From contig JAOALB010000041.1 of NCBI GenBank assembly GCA_025331125.1, positions 248,001-312,000 on the forward strand: 64,000 bases of DNA. The letters are read 5' to 3'. Origin of the DNA: Mycogone perniciosa (Eukaryota; Ascomycota; Sordariomycetes; Hypocreales; Hypocreaceae). Positions 34,916 through 45,413 of this stretch are shown one piece after another. The notes below the pieces were generated by a model. The model was not told the origin of the DNA, did no database searches, and saw only the letters and a list, made by a program, of their open reading frames with translations. Numbering within the stretch: position 1 is the first letter of the stretch; each line of letters begins with the position of its first letter. The position numbers and the translations under genes were made by a program.

Positions 34916-37387
34916 GTATTATCTAAGCATTTGCCGCATAGGTACGCTAAATGCATCTTGCGTGTCTGGTTTTTTCTCGATCATCTCTGCCATCAAAATT
35001 GGCTACAAGGAATCCCAGCTATCTTCCACAGCAGCTCCAGTCTCATGGGCAACTCCCAAGATAATGTGGTTAGATCACAAGGGGAAGTCCTAGCTTGAGT
35101 AGCTTGGGTGACGAAATCACATAAATTCACGATTCGGCGCTGTGGTAGCGGCTATCCTAATTCAACTGGGCGAGAAAAAGAGCTGATTTCTCAGCAGTTT
35201 TCGGTGCCTCTATTCTTAGTAGCTCAGTAAGATAAGAGCGAACAACGGCACAGGGCGGCAAGTCATGCAAGCCATTAGTAACAGATGAATTGAGGTTGAA
35301 GCTAGCAAGTCCGATGGGGGCATGGTTATCGATTGGGTTTTGATGATGTATGTACAGGCAGTACGAGGATGAATATGCGCACACATGTACTTCGTAAACA
35401 TGGTCAGGTATTAGCTAGTATAGAACATTGGTATAATACGGAGTAGTCACAGAGCAGAAAAGCTTCATAGTATCATAGAGTACGGAGCAGTAGCCTTAAT
35501 ACGGGCGGACAGCGTCATGTCCGTAAACCCCGATACTAGTTAGGTTTGATTGTGGTTGTCACCCTCTTCGGGGGCCGGCCACAAGTCACGAGGCATCATT
35601 CCTTCAGACCTTACGGAGTACTACCTGGTAATATGTTTGTGAGCACAAGAACACAGTTGTAGGGCAAATGGACGATGAATTCCGAAGTCGTACCAATCTT
35701 ACAAATCTCCCTAGGTCACAGTACGTACTATGGGTGATTGGCGCTAAGAATCGTGAGGTCTCTGCGACATATCACAGTTGGCTTGCTTCGCGATCTACAT
35801 AGAATGGTGTATCAATTAATAATTGAGGAATACAGGTATGTATTACTCTGAATATGGTCCCTATATGCAACAAAGGTACTGGGTACATACTACATGCGAG
35901 GATTCATTGCACTCTGAGTACTAGGAAAGTACTCACTCGGAAAGAAGGGAAAATCCTTCCCTCGGTATGCAGGCAGACACTTCCTTGCTTCCGGATACAA
36001 CAAGAAGCCCGGCTCCGAACACGGGTGCATCGCACGTTTATGTGTGTTGGAATTCTGTGGTCCTTGCATGCCATTCTGCCTCTACTCACTCCTCTACTCC
36101 ACTTTATTTTTTATTTTTTTCTTCTCTTCCTAAACTTCTCACCCGCTCAATAGCAGAACGTGTGAGGTAGTATTACATGAACTGAATGATTGAAAACTTT
36201 TTTTCTATGCCCATCGGATGATCCGGAACCCCCCGGAGCGGCGGACCCACCATGGCCACTAATAATATGACATCGGAGAAGCAGAAATGACGTAGGTAAT
36301 TCCTTTACTCTGTAGCTGGATCACAGATGCCTTGTGGCGGGGCCAGATTGCTGGCAGTTGAAACACCACGGCACTTGGTTTACTACAGGATTGGTAATCG
36401 CCGAATCGCGGTGCGACTTTGGTTGGGTTAGGGCCGCATCCATCAGTTGAGTCACGCCACCATCGTACATGACATCTCTTTTGCAGGTAGTACTCGTAGT
36501 AGCATACTACCTCCGGAATCATCGGGATGCGTCATCCTTTGCACCCTCCCCCAAGGCTCCTCGCTACTTGGGCAGCATATCGTTATGATCACAACACAAA
36601 CCAGATATAGTAGGTAAGAAGCGAAAATCCGGGAGGCGAAGGCATAAAAGAAGAGACTGATACGAGTAAAGGGCGTCACAAATACTAGTATAAGCAATCA
36701 CTCTTTTCGAGGCCAGCGAGGGAGGAGACGTTGGATTTAGGGCGGCTCTAACGAACCGCCCCATCCGCCCCATCCTTTTCGGGAGACAGAAACGGAAAGC
36801 CCCACCCGGCGCACTGACACAGACCAACATCTCAAAGCAAGCGAAGCCCGGAAGCGTCGGAACTCCAGCACTAGTGGATAGTACTATTAGTACTCCGTAG
36901 TAGTATTATCTGTCGCTGTCATTCGGGCATTGGCATTGAAATCTGTAAGGTAGTACCTAGTAATAGTACAGGCCACAGGCTGCTCATAGAGCATTTGCGG
37001 ACGTTGTTTCCCACTTCCGCACCGGTCCGCAATGCTACTGCTACTACTTCGTACAACGAAGAGCTAAGCAGTCCCGCTGCTCCGACCAAACCCCACCATC
37101 GCCCTCGGCGCACCGGACCTTCATACGTCTCTCGAAATGCTCCGTACTTCGTATTAATGTTATTGTTATGGTTCTGATTATATATGTGCTGACCATCTCT
37201 GCCTCCTACTTACTTGCCCACCTGAATCTCTATGTAAATCATTTTTAGAAGCTCTACGGAGTATAATTACCCCCGTTTCCTGTGTGCGTGTAGAGCACAT
37301 CCTTCATTAACCAGTACCATCGCCACCAACATCAGATCAGAGAATAGTTTTGCTCACCTGCTCTACCGTCTCCCGAACTCGTGCTCC
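34916..37387. other. 2.5 kb intergenic region
   Basis: Long spacer between two same-strand genes with four exact motif copies (35437, 35612, 36891, 37255) and scattered near copies. Short open frames on both strands (for example 35854-36153) look random. Pyrimidine-rich DNA at 36070-36150 could be a leader, but no following gene was found. Confidence 0.5.
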
Positions 37388-39467
37388 ATGAGACCGGCAG
37401 CGCTCGCGATACCCTTTGCCAGCCCTCTTGTGCTCGGCTTGTCACTCCTTGCATCCACTGTTGTCGCTCATGGCGGTGGTCACGGCCACGCCTCCGAACC
37501 GGTCGAGCAAGATGATACCGAATACCCTCCGACATACTTCTCACACCATGAGCATGCCGGCCTCATCTATGTCCATATCGTTCTCATGACCCTTGCCTGG
37601 GTATTCGCTCTCCCTGTTGGTATGTCTATAGCGCAGTCTTCGCTCTCCCCCGCTTGCGAGCCCTCTCTCACCAACCATGCAGCCGTGGTATTGTCCTTGG
37701 CCAAATCACGCTATACTCTTGCCTCGCAGTTCTTCTTCTTGGCCACAAATGCTTTGGGCCTACTCCTCGGCACCGTGTACAACGCCCAGACTCCAGACCT
37801 GTACCCCAACAATGCCCACCACCGCATTGGCTGGGTCGCTACCTGGATTGTCTCCGCCCAGGTCGTTGTAGGCTTGCTGCGATATATTGCTGGCGCCGTT
37901 ACAAGGAGCATGAGCGCCGAGTTGCCCGAGGAGAGTCATTCCTTCATTCCTATCCCGACGAATGTCACCCATTCTGCCCATCACGTCTACTATTCCAGTG
38001 ACTACCGCTTGTCCAACGACAGTGGTCAAGGCTCCGAGCCCAACACGGAATCCCTACGCAGCAATTCAGTATCGACGCTCGGCCATGATGATCGCCGTCA
38101 GTTGTCTAACCTTGACAAGGGGTTTGATGAGGACGATGAGCCAAACACCGCAGCAGCCTCACCTTCGCCCACATCAAAGAGCACCGCAGCCGCCATGGCC
38201 ACCAAGTTCGTTTCCTCAAAGATCTGGCGGTTTGTGGATATCGGCTATAGCGTTGTTGACCGCATCATTCTCCCTCTTGGCTTTATCACACTTACCACTG
38301 GAATAGTGACGTTCGGGCGATTTTTTGTATGTCAATTCCCTTCCCCTCCCAACTTACCCTTCACTCCACCCCTTTCATTAGAGCAGATATTGTGCTTTTG
38401 GGGACCTTCACTTACAATCCGTCCATCAGGAGGGGGGGGCCATTTTCAGCGGGCTCGCGCATTGGATCAAGGGCGGTGTTTTCTTCTGGCTGGGCATCTT
38501 GACTCTTGGCCGCTGGGCCGGTAGCTTCGGTGAACTAGGCTGGTCCTGGAACTTGAGTCCCAGAAGGAAACCGGGACAGCGATGGACACCCTCTGCTGAG
38601 TTTGTCGAAAGCGCCCTCATCTTCTTCTACGGCTCAACCAACATCTTCTTGGAACACTTGGGGAGCACTGACGGTAAATGGACTCCGCAGGACCTGGAGC
38701 ACATTTCCATTACGGTTCTTTTCCTTGGCGGCGGCTTGGTAAGTCCCTCTTTCATTTCCTCACGCATGTGGCACCGGTGTCCAACTCCGTCGTTCGGCTC
38801 CGGTCCTACCCCACATCCCGCCTTCTCCACCCGGGCCAAGGCTAATGGCGAGACAGTGCGGCATGCTTGTTGAGTCGACCCGGATCAGGGGTCTGCTCAG
38901 TGCTTCCTTCACCGAACCCAGATCAGAATATTTGTACTCGGACGAAGAAAGAGAGGCGCTCCATCCCCCGGCAGCGTACGAATTCTCCTTAAACCCAATC
39001 CCTGCACTCGTTATCCTACTCCTTGGCATCATGATGGGTGGGCACGAGCAGGACACAATGATTTCTAGCATGGTCCATAAGCAGTGGGGTGACCTGTTGC
39101 TGGGAGCCTCGTTTGCCAGGGGCCTCACCTATCTTTTGGTTTTCTTGAAGCCGCCCAAGTCAATTCACCCGTCACGGCCCCCAACAGAGCTGCTTGCTTC
39201 CTTCGGTCTGATGGCTGGTGGCATCATCTTCATGGCTAGCGTAAGTTTCCCAGCTCGTTATTGCTTTGTGGCTCCGTAGATACTAATGAGACACAGAGCT
39301 CGGACACCATCAAAGGCATGATTCACTACAAATTAGATGCCATGTCAATTTACACCGTCACCCTGGGCCTCGTTGGTTTGCTGATGGCCTGGGAGCTTAT
39401 CGTTCTGGCTATCAAGGGATGGGCCTTGCGCAAGCAACGACATTTTGAGTCGCAAAGATTTATCTGA
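37388..39467 (+). CDS. Ytp1-like polytopic membrane protein (DUF2427 + Ytp1 domain)
   Basis: Fungal integral membrane protein of unknown function. Five exons: 37388-37619, 37683-38326, 38430-38738, 38857-39240 and 39297-39467; 579 residues. A signal peptide (LVLGLSLLASTVVAHG) is followed by a His-rich luminal segment GGGHGHASEP and SHHEHAG. Three helices of the DUF2427 region follow, then a Ser/Asp/Asn-rich loop (about 170-265), then the Ytp1 domain with about seven helices, including LEHLGSTDGKW and MMGGHEQDTMISSMVHKQWG. Histidines in several helices recall haem- or metal-binding proteins such as cytochrome b561, but this is only suggestive. Intron 1 (63 bp) is in frame and stop-free. Intron 4 carries a perfect TACTAAT branch site. 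Confidence 0.88.
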
Positions 39468-40126
39468 GACTTTAGATCCTCAACATGAGACGACGAAATG
39501 GCGGTTGTCATACGACCAAACCTGTCGACAAGTCAGCTTTTGTTATGGTCAAATATGTTTCCTGGCCCGTCTCTCCTCTCATAATACCTGATAACGTCGT
39601 TCATACTTTTTTTTTTATTCTTGAAGATACCCTTTACATTTTAGATAGTTGGCATCAGGGCAGGAATGGATTCTTTTTCTTTTTCCATAATTGAGAAGAC
39701 CGCATTTCTAGACATGCAGGCGAGGTGATTTCGCACAGGAATGGCCAATGTTGGCAAGGGCAATATGTTAAACCAATAATGAAACTTTGCAGTACGGTCA
39801 TAGTAGGGGGGCTTCAACATACTCATGTCTTTGGATCAGTCACTAGACCTCCGCTAGTAGCTAAATAATATGATTGCCCATCCCATATACCTGATGGGAA
39901 GCGAGTTACATCTGTGCGTCTTAATTCTTGAGCCCAAAACGGTCATTGTCTCATATGCAGCGTCACGGTCGTTGCCCACCGCAAAAAGACTTCACACAAG
40001 CAGAACTCCTAGGGAGCAACATGAATTCCTCGAGCATCCATTTCATTGCCCAAGATAGAGCAATCTGTTTCCACGAGGTTTTATCGCGCAATGTCAAACA
40101 AAGGCGATTTCCCGACAACTCCATGT
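39468..40126. other. Convergent spacer Ytp1-like / rad54
   Basis: 0.66 kb between convergent genes, with T-rich runs at 39607-39619 and 39672-39684. No gene is seen. Confidence 0.45.
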
Positions 40127-42613
40127 CTAGTGCGATATGTACTGAAACACCGCAGACACTTCAGCATCCCCACATTCCTGCCTCAGTAACAAATCCTGTA
40201 TAGGCTGGAGCCCGGAGTTCACAAAATGATTCCAGGTGCTCGTATCACCATACAGCATGGCTGGTGCCTTGATAAACTGCCTACCATCGGGCTTGCATCT
40301 TTTGCACCTGAAAGTGTCATGGGTGTCACTGGTAGTATCAGATCGATACTGAAACAGCTCCCGAAGGCTATCAAGAGAGAAATGGCGTTCAACATCCTCA
40401 GCCGAGTCCACAACACATGATGAGAGGCTTTGCTTGTGGGATTGTCGCTGAAAAATCTTCTCTTCGATGGTGCCCGTGGCAATGAAGCGGTAGACAAAGC
40501 AGTCTTTCTTCTGTCCGTCACGCCAGACTCGGGCCAGAGCCTGCTGGTCTGCGGCAGGGTTCCAGTCCGGATCAAAGAGCACCAGTCGATTGGCCCCGAT
40601 AAGATTGATACCGCAGCCACCTGCTTTGCTGCTGAGCAGGAAAACAAACTCATCGCCGTTTGGGTCGTTGAAGCGGTCGACTAGTTTCTGTCGCTTGTTC
40701 ACATTCATTGTGCCATCAAGCCGAAGGGATCCATATTGGCGTTCTCGGCACAGACGCTCGAAAAGATCCAATGTTGAAGTATAGTTGCTGATAAGCACAA
40801 TCTTATCATTTGTGTCCTGACGAATTCGGGCGAGCATTCGGTCAAGAACTTGCATCTTACCCGAGTACCAAGGCCTGATATCGCGATCTCTCCCGCGGGC
40901 TTCTTTTGGAATATAGTCGTCTGGAAAACATTTCTCTGAACCAGGCAAATCCTTAGCAAGAGTAAGAAGATCCGGGTGATTACAGAGTTTCTTCAGGATA
41001 TTGATCGCTTTCAGGGGCTGGCTACCCTTGCCACGAAGAAGAGCTTTGATGTCGGGGCTCGTAATGAAGTAGTTGTAGAGGTCCAGCTGAAATGGTGCGA
41101 GATTGCAGAAGACAACATGTTCATACTTGACGGGAAGGTATTTGGAGAGTATGTCATTAGTCCGTCGAATAAGGAACTTGTTGACAATGCTGAGGAGTTC
41201 AGCTGTACACTCATCTCCGCGCTTGCGTTCCGCTTCGGAGGCATCGGCATCTCGTCCGCGCAAAATGGGAATTTCGAATCGTTTGCGAAATTCAAGTCGT
41301 GACCCAAGCAAATCTGGGTTGGCGAAACTAGTGAGAGAAAAATATTCCGTGAGGTCGTTTTGAATTGGTGTTCCCGTCAGAATTACACGTCTTGAAACAT
41401 TGAGGTTGTTAAGAGCATTAAATGTGTTGCTATCCCCGTTCTTCAAGCGATGGCCCTCGTCACAAAACAAGAGACCGATCTTTGTGTTCTTGAGTTCCTC
41501 GACATTAAGCCGTAATGTTTCATAAGAAACTATAATGACGGGGCGGGTAATGGACCGGCCGGAGGCAATTGCCCATTGACGGAGTTGTCGCGTCAACTCT
41601 TCCTTGGATGCCTTTCCATCGATGGCAAATGGTGTGATGGCATTAGCACCGAGCCATTTGGTCAATTCGTTGGCCCAGTTTTTCACAAGGCTGGCGGGAC
41701 AAACCACGATCGCCTTCTGGATGGTGGATTTCCCAGCATCAGGAGATTGTTTCAATAGCGTCCACATGAGAGTAATGCACTGGAGTGTTTTGCCCAAGCC
41801 CATCTCGTCAGCCATGATGCATCCATGGGCCTTCTCGTCAATCAGTCCTGTAACACACTTGTACATGAACTTGACGCCTTCAACTTGATGTGGGCGAAGA
41901 CACTTTGCAATCTTGGGGTCAATGACAACAGGTACCCTAGGATGGTTCTTATCCACCTGCTTCTGGATCCCCAATATCTCCGATAGGCTCTTATGGACTA
42001 ATGGGGAGTCGAGTTTCTTGGAGGCTACAATCTCCCTCTTGTCGAAAGCAAGCTCGCTTGCAGGAGACTGGGGCTTGTCATCTAGAGTAGGATCGTAGAG
42101 CACAATGGCGAATTCGCCACTTGGATCATGTAGAGGCTTGGGTACGAAAACCGCCCCTTGCCTGAGTCCTAGAGTTGGGGGGGGGCGCGAGGGATTGTAT
42201 GTGCCAGTAGCTTTGTCTTTGAGAGGGACACAAAAGGCTTTTCGGAAGACAAGGCCCTTATCTTTGACTTGGAAGACAGGAAATCGATTGGCATCTCTCG
42301 TGGAGAGAGCTAGTCGATCATCATTGGTGTATGGTCTGTCAGCACCTGCCTCGTCATCACCACCAGCACCTTTATAGTCAATCTTTCGCTTCTTCCGAGC
42401 TGGGCGGTCGGTTGTCGGGGTCTTTATAGCCGATGAAGGGCATTTGAATGGTTTATGCAGTCGATCAATCGTTTGTGGCGTTGAAACACGACGGCCTATC
42501 CTGTTTTCTTTGCCAGTATCAGGAGTGGAGATGGCTGTGGATCTAGTATGCGTCCCGACTTGGTGAGCGTACATGTGAGTGAAGGGTAACGGGAGCACTT
42601 ACGTGTATGTCAT
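40127..42613 (-). CDS. rad54: DNA repair translocase Rad54
   Basis: SNF2-family double-strand DNA translocase that works with Rad51 in homologous recombination. Two exons: 42613-42603 (11 bases, MTYT) and 42542-40127; the intron is 60 bp (GTAAGT...CTAG); 808 residues, as in other Rad54 proteins. Walker A is DEMGLGKT with Lys255; motif II is DEGH at 365-368; motif III is ILTGTPIQNDL. The C-terminal helicase lobe has LISNYTSTLDLFE, SSKAGGCGINLIGANRLVLF and QALARVWRDGQKK. The C-terminus ends FQYISH. The N-terminal 100 residues are basic (RPARKKRKIDYKG). The ATG at 42598 lies within the intron and is not favoured because the spliced start gives the Rad54-like MTYTSTAISTP. Confidence 0.96.
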
Positions 42614-43255
42614 CTTGCGGCGAAGAGCCACGATTTTCCCTTGACGGTGATTGGTCCTAAAACTTGGGCTGAATAGATCGCGTTGCCGTGAGTATAGGTG
42701 TACTCCGTACTATGAGTAGTAGTAGTAGTCTGTACACCAGTGACCTTCAGTCAGTCAGAATGCGGTTGTTAACAATGGTCATGCACGCGAATTGACGCGT
42801 ATGTGATATCGCGTCGTCACGTGATGGTTCTCAATTTATAATCAGACCAATCAATAGCCCGAGTTGCGAATAGACAAAGCGAGGTACGGCGAAGAGTAAC
42901 AGATAGGCCTAAGATTCTATTTCCATTTTGCTTAAAAACAACAACTCTGCCATTATTACTACACCTATAAAAGGTAGGGTTTTTCTTTCTTTCTTACCTA
43001 ACGGCGTGTTGTCGCAGGCGTGGGCTATCTACTCCGTACTCGTATCATCTTTGTCGTAAGACACTTAAAACGTCGGGCCTAATTCCCCACTCCATGGATC
43101 AGGGGTTCAAGATCTTAGTACATATACCCACGAAGAATCAGTGCTATGATCAAGCGAACGGCTGGATGACCGGGCTCTTCAACGTCTTCCCCCGCCCATC
43201 CCAGATATAGAAAACTCTCTATGGCCCAATAACTGCGGCTCTCCCAAATGTCAAC
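42614..43255. promoter_or_regulatory. Divergent promoter region of rad54 and a mitochondrial carrier
   Basis: Upstream of rad54 there is an MluI cell-cycle box ACGCGT (42795-42800), the palindrome TCACGTGA (42817-42824) and CCAAT (42847-42851). Yeast RAD54 is also under MBF-type control, so the ACGCGT box is a plausible G1/S element. A TATAAAA box lies at 42966-42972, about 290 bases before the carrier ATG. Motif copies TACTCCGTA lie at 42701 and 43030. Confidence 0.55.
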
Positions 43256-44164
43256 ATGTCAGCCGACTTCTGGGCTGGTTACTTCAGTGGTGTTGTGGGC
43301 ATTGTAGTGGGCAACCCTCTCGACATTAGAAAGCTCCGCCGCCAAACACAAGGGGATTCCTCTGCAGGCCTTCACGGTCGGAGTTCCTCCGTTTTGGTGA
43401 GAGGTACGGCTGCCCCAATCATCAGCTATGGTGCACTGAATGCATTGCTGTTCGTCTCGTACAACCGGTCTGAGGCGACTTTGAACCGAGCTTTGTCAAC
43501 CCAGAGCAGCCTATGGGCGACGTGGCTGGCTGGAGCTGTAGGCGGCCTCGCAACATGGGTCGTGAGTGCTCCTACCGAGCTGGTCAAGTGTCGTGCCCAG
43601 ATGTCGGCACCAGTAGTCTCAAGTTGGAGCATTGCGCGGCAGATATGGCAAGTATATGGCATCAGGGGCCTTTACTTCGGTGGCCTAGTCACGGCACTGC
43701 GGGACAGCATTGGCTACGGATTTTACTTTTGGTCTTATGAGCTGGCTAGTAGTTGCTGGCCTGTTGCGGGTGACAACAAAGCCAAACATTCCCTTCGGCA
43801 GGATGCCCCGAGAATCTTGTTATGCGGCGGATTCGCAGGTATCATCACTTGGGCCAGCGTCTTCCCTCTCGATGTCATCAAATCGCGCGTCCAGACACAG
43901 CCATGGGGTCCAACAACGACTGCTAGATGTCTCCGGTCGGACAGCAGTCAGCCGCGTTACAAACCCTTTGGGGCGTGGCGGATCATGCAGGATGTCTATA
44001 GAGAGGGCGGATTCCGACCATTCTTCCGCGGACTGACCATTTGCAGTGTTAGGGCATTTGTTGTCAACGCAGCTCAGTGGATCGTCTATGAAGGAATTAT
44101 GCATGAAATGGGTCAGGGCCGTAGGCAAAGGGCTGCTACAGAGACTGAGGAGTTTGCCGTCTGA
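43256..44164 (+). CDS. Mitochondrial carrier family (SLC25-type) transporter
   Basis: Inner-mitochondrial-membrane solute carrier, 302 residues, intronless. Three repeats are visible, each with the Px[DE]xx[KR]x[KR] signature: PLDIRKLR (about 21-28), PTELVKCR (about 107-114) and PLDVIKSR (about 208-215). About six helices are expected. The YGALNALLFVSYNRS and GLYFGGLVTALRDSIGYGFYFWSYE blocks resemble the ornithine/carnitine/amino-acid carrier subgroup, but the substrate cannot be assigned. The first signature is degenerate (IRKLRRQ rather than a hydrophobic-rich KVRLQ). It diverges from rad54. Confidence 0.88.
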   Translation: MSADFWAGYFSGVVGIVVGNPLDIRKLRRQTQGDSSAGLHGRSSSVLVRGTAAPIISYGALNALLFVSYNRSEATLNRALSTQSSLWATWLAGAVGGLATWVVSAPTELVKCRAQMSAPVVSSWSIARQIWQVYGIRGLYFGGLVTALRDSIGYGFYFWSYELASSCWPVAGDNKAKHSLRQDAPRILLCGGFAGIITWASVFPLDVIKSRVQTQPWGPTTTARCLRSDSSQPRYKPFGAWRIMQDVYREGGFRPFFRGLTICSVRAFVVNAAQWIVYEGIMHEMGQGRRQRAATETEEFAV

Positions 44165-45413
44165 TGGATCCGAATCAAAAGAATGATTCTCCCAAACCTG
44201 TGGTTAGCATCATGTCTGCGGCGACGTAGCCCACTCCGGTGCATCAACAACAGCGCTCATTTCTCTCATCGAGGACTATCGGCGAACATTCATTTTGGTG
44301 CATATGGCCGCAGTGAGCATTCCTGAGAATTCTTGTGCCAACTACGGAGTAGTATCTATATGTGGCTAGGGCATGGCTTATGGACCACAGGTTGGTCGTG
44401 GAGCTGTCGCTCCCGTTTCTTGGTGTCCCCACCGGCTCTATTGCTCAAGTCACCACGGTACTATCTTGCTGGTACCCAAGCGGTGCCGGAGAGAAAACCT
44501 ATTGCTTCCTGCTCGACTGGGACGGTGCACATCTGACTTCATGCGGACGATTTCAACATTCGGGACGGTTGATGGAACATTTGTCCTACAGAAATGTATA
44601 TCCCATGCGATGTTTCATTACATAGCCTACATACGCACGACATACCGATTCTTCGTTGTTTTATCTAATGAACCAGAATTTGGACATGCATATCTCCCTC
44701 TCGACCGAGTAAGTGGCCATTGAACTCTCATCGGTCGCTCTCTGGCGTTCATTCTTTGCCATGCCGAGCAATAACTTAATGACGCTTTCATAATACGGTA
44801 ACACGCAGGAAAAGAGGCCACTTGAGAACACATCATACCTCTAAAATTTCACGCTCATCTAGATAGAAGTTTCAGAAGGGCTTGAAGTGATACTAGTTAA
44901 GTTTGTGCCGTTGACGCAGACTGGTTTTTGCAATAAAGTGATATCCAGAGAGCATTGGTCGGAGCGGAAGTGTCAAAGAAGAGCTCATGCAAGGGGGGGA
45001 AAGAAAAGACTTTTGGATGACTCAGCAAGGAGCTGAGAGCGCAGATCCAGGATGAGAATCATGATATAAAAAGCTTATCGTAGACTGTGACAGTGTTCGT
45101 TGTTGTAGTTTAAGTGGTACATTGATGCAAAAATGTGTTGGGATGGGTTGTTCGGGTTACACACCCGCAACGGGGATCATCTATTAAGCGGAATGGCAAT
45201 AGCCATGCACGCTGGAGTAGACAGTTTATTTTCTGCTGCGTGTGAGATGGCTCCACGTACAATGCTCAACTATTAAAGTTGCAGATAAACGTAATATCGC
45301 CCAGTAACATTTTTCATGTATGAGAATTTGTCACCTTGATCACTCACATCCCCCACACCCCTTGCTTGTCACTTGATAGAGATTGATCAGATTTGAGCCG
45401 ACTACGCAACGTT
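44165..45413. other. Convergent intergenic region carrier / rsc1
   Basis: 1.25 kb with one motif copy (44343). Several overlapping frames of 60-120 codons at 44330-44720 on the plus strand show no recognised domain. No gene is called. Confidence 0.45.

Noticed and set aside
42542..42598. rad54 start at the ATG at 42598
   Set aside because: The stretch contains a good intron (GTAAGT...CTAG) and the spliced start gives a Rad54-like N-terminus; the unspliced start does not.
44330..44725. Three overlapping plus-strand frames downstream of the carrier
   Set aside because: Overlapping frames in several phases without domains indicate absence of stops rather than a gene.
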